Assembly: GCA_045866275.1 (NCBI GenBank)
Contig: BAAFRX010000001.1
Coordinates: 124,001 to 188,000, forward strand
Source: Sideroxyarcus sp045866275
Lineage (GTDB): Bacteria > Pseudomonadota > Gammaproteobacteria > Burkholderiales > Gallionellaceae
DNA: 64,000 nt
Reading direction: 5' to 3'
Shown: positions 10,909 to 18,621 of the stretch, piece after piece
How positions within the stretch are numbered: the first letter of the stretch is position 1
How the letters are laid out: each line of letters starts with the position of its first letter
Made by a program: the position numbers and the translations under genes
The notes under the pieces: model-generated
The model's database searches: none
Told to the model about the DNA's origin: nothing
Seen by the model: only the letters and a program-made list of their open reading frames with translations

Positions 10909-11121
10909 TCAGCGCCCGCGCAGCGGCTCCAGCAAAGAGGACAGCCCGTTGTGATCGATTTCCTGCATCAACGCCAACAGCCTGCCGAGCTCGCCGGGCG
11001 GGAAGCCTGTGCGTGCGAACCAGTTGAGGTAATTCCCGGGCAGGTCGGCAATCAGGCGGCCCTTGTATTTTCCGTAAGGCATCGCGCGGGTGACCAGAAG
11101 TTTCAGGTGTTCCGGGTTCAT
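10909..11121 (-). CDS. DUF3820 family protein
   Basis: Short protein of 70 residues matching the DUF3820 pattern: MPYGKYKGRLIADLP followed by YLNWFARTGFPPGELG and a C-terminal LEPLRG. The function of the family is unknown to me, and the small soluble protein carries no catalytic motif. It is the middle gene of a compact minus-strand cluster, 15 bp after the S4-domain gene and 18 bp before the YgjP-like gene. The ATG start gives the usual family length. Confidence 0.85.
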   Translation of the reverse strand: MNPEHLKLLVTRAMPYGKYKGRLIADLPGNYLNWFARTGFPPGELGRLLALMQEIDHNGLSSLLEPLRGR

Positions 11122-11136
11122 CGTTGCGGATCGGCA

Positions 11137-11835
11137 TTAAAATCGTTCAGATGGCATCAAGTAGCGCCATTGCCCGGCGGGCAGTTTGGACAGGGAGATG
11201 CGCCCGATGCGGAGCCGCTTCAGGCTCACGATCTGCAGTCCTACGGCCTGGCACATGTGGGCGATCTGCCCGGTTTGCACGCCCTTGAGCGCAAAGCGCA
11301 GACGGGTCTCGTTCTGCCAGCTGACCTTGGCCGGCGGCAGCGGTTTGCCGTTGAAGCTGAGTCCGTGGTTGAGCAGTTTGAGGCCATCGGCATCCAGCGC
11401 GCCGGCCGTTTCCACCACGTACTCCTGTTCGATGCTGCCGGCATCGGCCCCCAGTTTGCGCGTGATGCGGCCGTCCTGGCTGAACACCGCGAGGCCGCTC
11501 GCGCCGCGCTCCAGCGGCAGGCATTGCGTCAGATGCAGGAAGTGATGTTTGAGGAGACGGATGCTGGAGCGGTCATCCGCCGCGTGCGTCTCGGCGCATG
11601 GCAGTTGCGGCGTGGCAGTGGCTTCCTGATGAACCAGCAGGGTCGCCGGAGCGACGGGAACCGGCGCGGCCTCGGGATGCAGTTCGATCTTTTGCGCCGT
11701 TACCCTGAACTGCGGCTCTTCCACCACTTGACTGTCCACCTTCACCCAGCCGCCCGTGATGTACAACTCGGCTTCGCGGCGCGAGCAGGGGACGAGTGCG
11801 GCAAGGCGTTTGGCGAGTCGGACGGATTCGGTCAT
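11137..11835 (-). CDS. S4-domain pseudouridine synthase-like protein (RsuA/RluF family), Glu at the catalytic position
   Basis: Protein of 232 residues. The N-terminal 55 residues look like an S4 RNA-binding domain (SVRLAKRLAALVPCSRREAE ... GGWVKVD). The rest resembles the RsuA/RluB/RluF pseudouridine synthases that modify rRNA. In those enzymes the catalytic Asp lies in a GRLD-x2-T/S-x-GL motif. Here the matching stretch reads LPLERGASGLAVFSQDGR, with Glu where Asp is expected. The ATG at 11835 gives a proper S4 start; the frame is open further upstream but the extension overlaps the divergent VF530 gene. First gene of a three-gene cluster. It may be an active variant or an RNA-binding paralogue. 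Confidence 0.75.
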   Translation of the reverse strand: MTESVRLAKRLAALVPCSRREAELYITGGWVKVDSQVVEEPQFRVTAQKIELHPEAAPVPVAPATLLVHQEATATPQLPCAETHAADDRSSIRLLKHHFLHLTQCLPLERGASGLAVFSQDGRITRKLGADAGSIEQEYVVETAGALDADGLKLLNHGLSFNGKPLPPAKVSWQNETRLRFALKGVQTGQIAHMCQAVGLQIVSLKRLRIGRISLSKLPAGQWRYLMPSERF

Positions 11836-11910
11836 GTGTGCGTGGCAAGCTAAAAACACGGAGGCGCATTGTAAGCGCCCGATTGAAGGGATCGGCGGTA
11901 AAATCCGCGC

Positions 11911-12147
11911 ATGGAAGCCAAACCAAAACCGGCGAACCGCCCCAGCCTGGACGGTATCACCCTTGAGATGATCGTCACCCGGCTGGCGGAGCAGATGGGG
12001 TGGGAGGCGATGGCGGATGCAGTGCCGATCCGCTGCTTCACGCACGATCCCAGCGTCAACTCCAGCCTCAAGTTTCTGCGCCGCACCCCGTGGGCGCGGC
12101 AAAAAGTGGAAACGCTGTATCTGCAGCAGATGCGCGCGCGGCGCTAG
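11911..12147 (+). CDS. VF530 (DUF2132) family protein, stop codon inside a CTAG element boundary
   Basis: Protein of 78 residues matching the VF530/DUF2132 family: LDGITLEMIVTRLAEQMGW, then IRCFTHDPSVNSSLKFLRRT and a helical end TPWARQKVETLYLQ. The family is described as small, possibly DNA-binding, with no settled role. Transcribed divergently from the S4-domain gene, 75 bp away. The TAG stop at 12145 is part of the CTAG that forms the left boundary of a 144-bp MITE-like element, so the element sits exactly at the gene end. Confidence 0.85.
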   Translation: MEAKPKPANRPSLDGITLEMIVTRLAEQMGWEAMADAVPIRCFTHDPSVNSSLKFLRRTPWARQKVETLYLQQMRARR

Positions 12148-12287
12148 TGTAGTGCCGCACGCTTAACGATACTTATTGCGAACCTTTGTGGGTCGGACTT
12201 CAGTCCGACATGTCGGGTTAAAACCCGACCCACAAGGGCTTCCCGCACCTTGGCATAAGTTCCAGATAGCGTGCAACACTACACTAG
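12144..12287 (+). mobile_element. MITE-like element A, copy 1 (144 bp)
   Basis: A 144-bp element counted from CTAG to CTAG. Its ends are inverted repeats: TGTAGTGCCGCACGCT inside the left boundary and the near-complement AGCGTGCAACACTACA inside the right one. The core holds two strong hairpins, GTCGGACT-TC-AGTCCGAC and GTCGGGTT-AA-AACCCGAC, nested in an outer TTGTGGGT/ACCCACAA stem. No coding capacity is present. CTAG on both sides is consistent with a 4-bp target duplication. It fills the gap between the convergent stops of the VF530 gene and the ribonucleotide reductase gene. Confidence 0.88.
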
Positions 12288-12288
12288 C

Positions 12289-15200
12289 TCACCCGCACGC
12301 CCCGATCGCGCCGCAACTGGTGCAGAACTCGCAGCCGTCCTTCTTGATCAGCGTGGCGTTGCCGCATTCCTTGCACACTTTGCCGGCGATCGTCTTGAGC
12401 GCGGTCGGTTTGAGTTGCCCTTCGGGGATTTCCAGTACGCCCATCTGTTGCACCGGATAGCCGCTCTCGTCGAGGATGCCGAGCATGGCATAACGGTGAA
12501 TGATGAGTTTGGCGACGTACGACACCGTGGAGGGATAGCTTTCCATCTTGACCCCGCCCGGCACGCGCGCCATGAAGTCGCCCAGCGGCTCGCCGAAGTT
12601 GAGCAGCTTGCGCAGTTTCATGCCGATCCAGGCCGGGTCGATGACGCGCATGTCCAGACTCAGCACTTTGCATAGCCCGTCCAAGGCGCGTGGATACACG
12701 CCGGAAAGCCACATCGAGTACGGGCGGCGCTGGCCGTCCGGCAGCACCAGTTCTTTCAATCCCAGCACGAAATCGTCGCCGCTGCCCGCATTGGCGATGT
12801 CCACCGTCCAGCTCATGGTGCCATCGACTCCGGTCTTGGGTTCCTTTTTGGCGAACAGCGCGTCCATCATCGGCGTGGTCACGCCGTCGCAGACTTCCAG
12901 CGCGCCCAACGCCTCGATGCGGTATTTGAGCAGATGGGCGAATGCGGCGACCAGGCTTGGCATGCGCATCATCTCGCCGCCGGGCGGCATCGGCATGTTG
13001 AACGCGTCGTCGCCGGCGGTCTTCATCAGCATTTCCAGCTTCATGCGGATCCACACCGGGTCTTGCGTGCGCAGGTCCATCGACAGCGATTTCGCCAGCG
13101 CGCCGAGGCCGCGCGGCTGCTCCGAGCCGTTCACCCAGACCTCGAACGGATGGTTGCAGCCCAGAGTTGAGGAATCGCGCAGCGCGGCGTTCGCGCCCTC
13201 TCCCACCGGGGGAGGGTTGGGGTGGGGGAAGCTCCGGGTGTGCGACACAAAGGCGACGAAACTGCCGAGCGGGTGTTTCACCACCGGCGAAGTCCAGCCT
13301 TCGCTGCCGGCCGGGAGCGCGGGGCGACCGGGCCAGCGCAGGGAGGCCAGCGCCGGCTTGGGCGCCGCATCCAGCTCGATGCGTCTATCCTGGTCGAACA
13401 CGAAATCCTGCGGCTGGTCTTCTTTCTTTTCCGGCGTGACCGACAGCACCGAGCCGAGCACGCTGTTCGGGCGGTAGGTCGCCAGACCCTTCAGACCGGC
13501 CTTCCACGCCTCGGTGTAGAGGTCCTTGAAATCGTCATACGGATAATCGGCGGGGACGTTGACCGTCTTGCTGATCGAGGTGTCGATGTAGGGGGCAACG
13601 GCGGCGACCATCTTCATATGGTCGATGGCGGAAATGTCCAGCGCGGAGGCGAAGGTCGGCGGCAGATGATCGACATCCCCTCCCTGGTGCTTGAACACGC
13701 GCCAGGCGTGGTCTTCCACCGAGTAGTCCTTGCTCGTTCCGTCCGGCATGCGTTTTTTGCGCGTATAGAACCAGGAGAAGGCCGGCTCGATGCCGTTGGA
13801 AGCATTGTCGGCGAAGGCCAGCGAGATGGTGCCGGTGGGCGCGATGGACAACAGGTGGCTGTTGCGGATGCCGTGCCAGCGGATCTGGTCTTTCAGTTCG
13901 TCCGGCAGACGCGAAGCAAAGCGCGGTGCGGCCAGATATTTTTCCGCATCCAGCAGCGGGAACGCGCCGCGCTCCTGTGCCAGTTCCACTGAAGCGGCAT
14001 AGGCTTCGTCGCGCATGATGCGGGTGATGTCTGCGGCAAAATCGCGCGCCTCGTCGGTGTCGTAGCGCAGTCCGAGCATCACCAGCGCATCGCCCAGCCC
14101 GGTGAAGCCGAGGCCGACGCGGCGCTTGTTATGCGCCTCCTGCTGCTGTTCCGGCAGCGGCCACGCGGTGACATCCAGCACGTTGTCCAGCATGCGCACC
14201 GCCGTGTGCACCAGTTGCTTGAACGGTTCGTAGTCGAAGCCGGCGTGGTTCGAGAACGGATTCTTCACCATGCGGGTCAGGTCGATGGAACCGAGGCAGC
14301 AGCAGCCGTAGGGCGGGAGCGGTTGCTCGGCGCAGGGATTGGTCGCCTCGATCAATTCGCAATACGACAGGTTGTTGTCGCGGTTCATCCGGTCGATGAA
14401 CAGCACGCCCGGCTCGGCGTGGTCGTAGGTGCTCTCGATGATCTGTTTCCACAGGTCGGCCGCGCGCACTTTGCGATAAACCCACTTGCCATCCGCGCGT
14501 TGCGTTGCGCCGGCCTCTTTCAGGGCGACAGACGGTTCCGCGGCGTGCACCAGTTCGAATTCTTCGTCCTTCTCCACCGCCTGCATCAGCGCATCGGTCA
14601 CGCCGACCGAGATGTTGAAGTTGCGCAAGTCGCCCTGATCCTTGGCGCGGATGAATTTTTCGATGTCGGGATGGTCGCAGCGCAGCACGCCCATCTGTGC
14701 GCCACGCCGTGCGCCCGCGGACTCCACGGTTTCGCAGGAGCGGTCGAACACGCGCATATAGGAAATGGGCCCGCTGGCGCGCGAGTTGGTGCCTTTGACA
14801 TGTGCGCCGGCCGGACGGATGGAGGAAAAATCGTAACCGACGCCGCCGCCGCGGCGCATCGTCTCGGCAGCTTGCTGCAGCGCATCATAGATGCCCGGCT
14901 TGCCGTCGCTGATGCCGGAAATGGCGTCGCCCACCGGTTGCACGAAACAGTTGATCAGCGTCGCCTGAATCTTCAGGCCGGCGGCGGAGTTGATGCGCCC
15001 GGCGGGGACGAAGCCGTTCTCCTGTGCCAGGAAGAAGGCTTCTTCCCATTTCGCGCGGTGCTCGGGTTTTTCTGCCTGTGCCAGACCGCGCGCAACACGG
15101 CGGCGCACGTCCTGCACGGACTTTTCATCCGCCTCCGCGTATTTTTCCAGCAAGACTTCGGTGCTGATCTCCTGCGGCGCCATGCCGGCTTCCTTGCCAG

Positions 15201-15306
15201 GGGCATTGCCCGACAGATTGCGGGTGATCTCGTTCAGGAATTCCTGTCCGGTCATGGGCTTCTTGTGGATTGAGGCGGAGGGCAAAGCGTTTTCGGTATC
15301 CTGCAC
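12289..15306 (-). CDS. nrdJ: Class II (adenosylcobalamin-dependent) ribonucleotide reductase
   Basis: Reduces ribonucleotides to deoxyribonucleotides using adenosylcobalamin; 1005 residues. The core shows NSAAGLKIQATLINCFVQPV near residue 105, GGGVGYDFS, the NPCAEQPLPPYGCC active-site stretch with its cysteines, and APTGTISLAFADNASNGIEP. The C-terminal part contains two related TSCPD-like repeats (EVWVNGSEQPRGLGALAKSL and SMWLSGVYPRALDGLCKVLS) and ends with a CKECG ... CEFCTSCG zinc-type motif. A GC-rich palindromic repeat is inserted in frame just before the first repeat and encodes PHPNPPPVGEG. A probable NrdR box pair lies upstream. The gene converges on VF530 with element A between them. 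Confidence 0.93.
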   Translation of the reverse strand: MQDTENALPSASIHKKPMTGQEFLNEITRNLSGNAPGKEAGMAPQEISTEVLLEKYAEADEKSVQDVRRRVARGLAQAEKPEHRAKWEEAFFLAQENGFVPAGRINSAAGLKIQATLINCFVQPVGDAISGISDGKPGIYDALQQAAETMRRGGGVGYDFSSIRPAGAHVKGTNSRASGPISYMRVFDRSCETVESAGARRGAQMGVLRCDHPDIEKFIRAKDQGDLRNFNISVGVTDALMQAVEKDEEFELVHAAEPSVALKEAGATQRADGKWVYRKVRAADLWKQIIESTYDHAEPGVLFIDRMNRDNNLSYCELIEATNPCAEQPLPPYGCCCLGSIDLTRMVKNPFSNHAGFDYEPFKQLVHTAVRMLDNVLDVTAWPLPEQQQEAHNKRRVGLGFTGLGDALVMLGLRYDTDEARDFAADITRIMRDEAYAASVELAQERGAFPLLDAEKYLAAPRFASRLPDELKDQIRWHGIRNSHLLSIAPTGTISLAFADNASNGIEPAFSWFYTRKKRMPDGTSKDYSVEDHAWRVFKHQGGDVDHLPPTFASALDISAIDHMKMVAAVAPYIDTSISKTVNVPADYPYDDFKDLYTEAWKAGLKGLATYRPNSVLGSVLSVTPEKKEDQPQDFVFDQDRRIELDAAPKPALASLRWPGRPALPAGSEGWTSPVVKHPLGSFVAFVSHTRSFPHPNPPPVGEGANAALRDSSTLGCNHPFEVWVNGSEQPRGLGALAKSLSMDLRTQDPVWIRMKLEMLMKTAGDDAFNMPMPPGGEMMRMPSLVAAFAHLLKYRIEALGALEVCDGVTTPMMDALFAKKEPKTGVDGTMSWTVDIANAGSGDDFVLGLKELVLPDGQRRPYSMWLSGVYPRALDGLCKVLSLDMRVIDPAWIGMKLRKLLNFGEPLGDFMARVPGGVKMESYPSTVSYVAKLIIHRYAMLGILDESGYPVQQMGVLEIPEGQLKPTALKTIAGKVCKECGNATLIKKDGCEFCTSCGAIGACG
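13194..13231 (-). repeat. GC-rich palindromic repeat in frame within nrdJ
   Basis: A palindrome of the CCCTCtCCc...GGGgGAGGG type followed by a TTGGGGTGGGGGA arm. It is read in frame as PHPNPPPVGEG within a loop just before the first TSCPD-like repeat. The same unit occurs in valS and, in another reading frame, in the MmeI-like gene. Confidence 0.75.
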
Positions 15307-15344
15307 AGTGTGGCTCCCTTGAGTGTGTTGCGGATTACTGGTTT

Positions 15345-15362
15345 ACCACTATAGATAGTGGT
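15345..15362. promoter_or_regulatory. Probable NrdR box 1
   Basis: Perfect 18-bp palindrome ACCACTATAGATAGTGGT, 39 bp upstream of the nrdJ start. It fits the NrdR repressor consensus (core C-w-A-t-A-T-a-T-w-G) at nine of ten core positions. NrdR commonly represses ribonucleotide reductase genes from paired boxes. Confidence 0.7.
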
Positions 15363-15376
15363 TGCCGGTGAAATTT

Positions 15377-15392
15377 TTACTAACTGTAGGGA
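15377..15392. promoter_or_regulatory. Probable NrdR box 2 (weaker)
   Basis: The sequence TTACTAACTGTAGGGA matches seven of ten core positions of the NrdR consensus. Its centre is 31 bp from the centre of box 1, which is the usual spacing of paired NrdR boxes (about three helical turns). The spacing is the main support. Confidence 0.5.
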
Positions 15393-15456
15393 GTCAAGCC
15401 CGTTTTGGCAAGCGAAAAAATCATCTCTCCGGCATTGACCGCGGAGCGGAAAAGGT

Positions 15457-16335
15457 TTAACGGCCAAGCAGGTTGAGCAGACCGTCCAGTCCGACGAAGT
15501 TGAGCGCGTAGTCGGCCTGGGCGCGCACCACCGGCTTGGCGTGGTAAGCGATGCTCACCCCCGCCAGCGCCATCATCTTCAGGTCGTTCGCACCGTCGCC
15601 CATCGCGATCACCTGTTCCGGCCCGAGGCCGAGCTCATCGCGGATTTTCACCAGCCAGTCGGCCTTGCCCTGGGCATCGAATACGTTGCCCAGCACGCGG
15701 CCGGTGAGTTTGCCGTCGATGATTTCCAGCGTATTGGCATGGGTGTAATCAAGGCCGAGACGCGGCTTGAGACGTTCGGTAAAGAACAGGAAGCCGCCGG
15801 ACACCAGCAGCGTCTTGATGCCCTGCAAGCGCAGGGTGTCCAGCATCTGTTCGGCGCCGGGATTCAAACACAGGCGCTCGTCATAGACGCGCTGCAACGC
15901 ACCTTCCTCCAGCCCGGCCAGCAAGGCCACGCGCCGGCGCAGACTCTCGGCGAAGTCGATCTCGCCGCGCATCGCCGCCTCGGTGATTGCCGCGACCTGC
16001 GGCTTCAGCCCCTGCATGCCGGCGATTTCGTCGATGCACTCGATGGTGATCAGGGTCGAGTCCATGTCCATCACCAGCAGGCCGAAATCAGACAGACGCC
16101 GTTCCCGTGGCACGAAACCGAAATCGATATGGTGCTCAAAACAATACGGCTCGATTTCGGCATGCGGCTGCGCGTCACGCAGCCGGAACGTGCGCCTGCC
16201 CGTCTGCTCGATGGCGCGGGCGGCCGCCTGTCTGGCGAGGTGTTCGATCTGGTCGGCGGGAAGGTCGTGCGGGGCTTGCAGAACGAGGTTCATGGCTAAA
16301 ACCGGGTCGGGTGCATTGAATTGAAGGAGGCGCAT
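15457..16335 (-). CDS. serB: Phosphoserine phosphatase
   Basis: Haloacid dehalogenase-type phosphatase for the last step of serine synthesis; 292 residues from the first ATG. HAD motifs are visible: DMDSTLI (motif I, with both Asp residues) near residue 90, LLVSGGF (motif II) and MGDGANDLKM (motif IV). The first 80 residues form the N-terminal ACT-like regulatory part of SerB. A second ATG at 16293 (MNLVLQAPHD) is an equally possible start; neither has a clear ribosome-binding site. The 456 bp between this gene and cysB is filled almost entirely by two abutting MITE-like elements, so it may originally have lain about 50 bp downstream of cysB. Confidence 0.93.
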   Translation of the reverse strand: MRLLQFNAPDPVLAMNLVLQAPHDLPADQIEHLARQAAARAIEQTGRRTFRLRDAQPHAEIEPYCFEHHIDFGFVPRERRLSDFGLLVMDMDSTLITIECIDEIAGMQGLKPQVAAITEAAMRGEIDFAESLRRRVALLAGLEEGALQRVYDERLCLNPGAEQMLDTLRLQGIKTLLVSGGFLFFTERLKPRLGLDYTHANTLEIIDGKLTGRVLGNVFDAQGKADWLVKIRDELGLGPEQVIAMGDGANDLKMMALAGVSIAYHAKPVVRAQADYALNFVGLDGLLNLLGR

Positions 16336-16382
16336 TTTAATCCAGACCGATGCGCGGGCATGGACAAACTTGGGGCGGGCTC

Positions 16383-16655
16383 CTAGCAGCCTGTCGGACT
16401 TGTTTCACGAGTGCGACGGGGATGATTTTTTCGCAGTGCAAGGAGCGGTGCGGCGCCGTTTGGTCATTCCAAACCAGCAAGCCGCGACACCGCAATACGG
16501 AAAAATCACCCCGTCCCGGAGGGTTGTTGGCAAAAACAGCGTCTGCGGCGTTGCAAATCTTGGCAATGGAACAACCATTGCCCGCGATTCGCGCCTTGCA
16601 TCCATCTGTTTTTGCCGACAACGCATCTTGCGAAACAAGTCCGACAGGCTGCTAG
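16383..16655. mobile_element. MITE-like element B (273 bp), CTAG-bounded
   Basis: A 273-bp segment from CTAG to CTAG with 20-bp terminal inverted repeats, CAGCCTGTCGGACTTGTTTC on the left and its exact complement on the right. The interior has no convincing gene, and the three short open frames crossing it are not protein-like. The form is that of a non-autonomous element with a 4-bp CTAG target duplication. Only one copy is in the window. Its right CTAG (16652-16655) is also the left boundary of element A copy 2. Confidence 0.8.
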
Positions 16656-16795
16656 TGTAGTGCCGCACGCTTAACGATACTTATTGCGAACCTTTGTGGG
16701 TCAGACTTCAGTCCGACATGTCGGGTTAAAACCCGACCCACAAGGGCTTCCCGCACCTTGGCATAAGTTCCAGATAGCGTGCAGCACTACACTAG
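16652..16795 (+). mobile_element. MITE-like element A, copy 2 (144 bp)
   Basis: Same length and orientation as copy 1, differing at only a few bases (for example GGGTCAGACTT in place of GGGTCGGACTT, and GTGCAGCACTAC in place of GTGCAACACTAC). Its left CTAG is shared with element B and its right CTAG holds the TAG stop codon of cysB on the minus strand. Confidence 0.88.
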
Positions 16796-17718
16796 CGCGT
16801 CAGGTGCAATGCGTCAGCCACCAGGGCATGCGTGAGCCGGGGGGCGAACAGTTCGATGAAGTGGTAGCCGAAGCCGCGCAGGTACTGGTTCTGGCGGATG
16901 GCGATGCGCGTGGTGCTGGGCTGGAACAGGTGCCCGGCGTCGATCATGCGCAACTGCCGGTCCCGCTCCGGGATGAAGGCCATCTGCGCCACGATGCCGA
17001 CCCCCAGCCCGAGTTCGACGTAAGTTTTGATCACATCAGCGTCAATGGCGGTGAGCGCGATGTTGGGTTCGATCCCCGCCTCGCTGAATGCCTGGTTGAT
17101 CTTGTTGCGCCCGGTGAAGGCGAAGTCGTAGGTGATGAGGGGGTACTGTGCCAGCTTCTTCAGGGTCAGGCGTTTCTCCTCCAGCAGCGGATGTTTGGGC
17201 GGTACGACCACGCAGTGATGCCATTCGTAGCAGGGGAGGGTGACCAGTTCGTCGTAGAGGGCGATGCTCTCGGTCGCGATGCCGATGTCCGCTTCCCCGC
17301 TCAATACCATCTCGGCGATCTGGGTCGGGCTGCCCTGATGCAGACCGAGTTTGACTTCCGGGTAACGCAAGGTGAAGGCCTTGATGACGTGGGGCAGGGC
17401 ATAGCGCGCCTGGGTGTGCGTGGTGGCGATGGTCAGGCTGCCGCTGTCCTGGCGGCTGAATTCCTGCCCGACCTGCTTCAGATTGTTGGTTTCGTGCAGC
17501 ACGCGCTGCGCGATCGCCAGTACCGCCTTGCCGGGTTCGGTGAGCGCGACGATGCGTTTGCCGTTGCGCACGAAGATGTCGACGCCGAGCTCTTCTTCCA
17601 GCAATTTGATCTGTTTGCTCACGCCAGGTTGTGAAGTGAACAGCGCGCCCGCCGCGTCCGAGATGTTCAGATCGCAACGCACGATTTCATTCAGGTAACG
17701 CAGTTGTTGCAGGTTCAT
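16792..17718 (-). CDS. cysB: CysB-type LysR regulator of sulfur assimilation
   Basis: LysR-type transcriptional regulator, 308 residues. The N-terminal helix-turn-helix is visible (LNISDAAGALFTSQPGVSKQ, residues 17-36), followed by the linker helix and a substrate-binding domain with TTHTQARYALP near residue 99, a typical CysB stretch that binds acetylserine or sulfate-like ligands. Divergent from the TauE-like/cysI operon across a 109-bp AT-rich gap, the expected site of its control. Its stop codon TAG (16792-16794, minus strand) is supplied by the CTAG boundary of element A. Whether it is CysB or a close Cbl-like paralogue cannot be settled from sequence alone. Confidence 0.92.
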   Translation of the reverse strand: MNLQQLRYLNEIVRCDLNISDAAGALFTSQPGVSKQIKLLEEELGVDIFVRNGKRIVALTEPGKAVLAIAQRVLHETNNLKQVGQEFSRQDSGSLTIATTHTQARYALPHVIKAFTLRYPEVKLGLHQGSPTQIAEMVLSGEADIGIATESIALYDELVTLPCYEWHHCVVVPPKHPLLEEKRLTLKKLAQYPLITYDFAFTGRNKINQAFSEAGIEPNIALTAIDADVIKTYVELGLGVGIVAQMAFIPERDRQLRMIDAGHLFQPSTTRIAIRQNQYLRGFGYHFIELFAPRLTHALVADALHLTR

Positions 17719-17827
17719 GGCTTGGGCTCGTATATGTCATTAGGTTATAAAATATTAACATAAAAGTATTTAGTAATATAAAGCAGCGCCCCTAGAATGC
17801 GCTGCATTCAAGTGCAACGGGGCAATC
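17719..17827. promoter_or_regulatory. Divergent cysB / sulfur-assimilation promoter region
   Basis: A 109-bp gap, markedly AT-rich from about 17735 to 17781 in an otherwise GC-rich window. On the plus strand TAGAAT at 17793 could be a -10 box; the matching -35 position is poor (TTAGTA), as is usual for activator-dependent promoters. CysB binding is inferred from the divergent arrangement. Confidence 0.5.
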
Positions 17828-18610
17828 ATGGATTGGCTTTATACGGTTTCCGGTTTTGTGGTCGGGCTGATCGTCGGGGTGACCGGCGTCGGCGGCGGGT
17901 CGTTGATGACGCCGCTGCTGGTGCTGCTCTTCGGCGTGTCGCCCGCGACCGCGGTCGGCACCGACCTGCTGTATGCCGCACTCACCAAGTCGCTCGGCGG
18001 CTGGGTGCACAGCCGCAACGGCACGGTGGACTGGAAAGTCGTCAAGCGCCTGAGCTTGGGCAGTCTGCCCGCCGCGCTGTTCACCCTCGCCCTGTTCAAA
18101 TATCTGGCGCTGGATGAAAAGACGCTGGGCAGCCTGATGACCGGCGTGTTGAGCATCGCCCTGTTGCTCACCGCGGTGGCGTTGCTGCTGAAAGACTGGA
18201 TCAGAAAAATTGCGCGGCGCGACGACGGCACCGTGTTCGAACTGCACCACCGCCATCTGCCGACCGCCACCCTCATCACCGGGGCCATCGTCGGCGTGCT
18301 GGTGACCATTTCCTCCATCGGCGCCGGGGTGCTCGGCACGGTGGCGTTGCTGTTCCTCTATCCGCGCCTGTCTGCCGCAAAAATCGTCGGCACCGACATC
18401 GCCCATGCCGTGCCGCTGACGCTGGTGGCCGGGCTGGGGCACATGGGGCTGGGCACGGTGGATCTGGTGCTGCTGGGCAGTCTGCTGCTGGGTTCGCTGC
18501 CGGGCATCTATCTCGGCAGCCATCTCTCGGCCAGAGTCCCGGAAAAAGTGTTGCGCCCGCTGTTGGCAGTGATGTTGCTGATCATCGGCACCCGCCTGGT
18601 TTTGCATTGA
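17828..18610 (+). CDS. TauE/SafE-family anion exporter
   Basis: Inner-membrane protein of 260 residues with seven to eight hydrophobic segments. Glycine-rich family motifs are visible at the start of each half: GVTGVGGGSLMTPLLV near residue 18 and SSIGAGVLGTVALLFLYPRL near residue 160. TauE/SafE proteins move sulfite, sulfoacetate or related anions. The position as first gene of the cysI-cysH-cysD-cysN unit, opposite cysB, suggests sulfite or sulfate movement during assimilation, but the direction of transport is not shown by the sequence. Its stop lies 11 bp before the cysI start. Confidence 0.85.
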   Translation: MDWLYTVSGFVVGLIVGVTGVGGGSLMTPLLVLLFGVSPATAVGTDLLYAALTKSLGGWVHSRNGTVDWKVVKRLSLGSLPAALFTLALFKYLALDEKTLGSLMTGVLSIALLLTAVALLLKDWIRKIARRDDGTVFELHHRHLPTATLITGAIVGVLVTISSIGAGVLGTVALLFLYPRLSAAKIVGTDIAHAVPLTLVAGLGHMGLGTVDLVLLGSLLLGSLPGIYLGSHLSARVPEKVLRPLLAVMLLIIGTRLVLH

Positions 18611-18621
18611 AAGGAAATGAA

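Noticed and set aside
16383..16655. Short open frames inside element B considered as a transposase remnant
   Set aside because: Three overlapping frames of about 90-100 codons show no transposase motif and are explained by the lack of stops in the inverted-repeat DNA.
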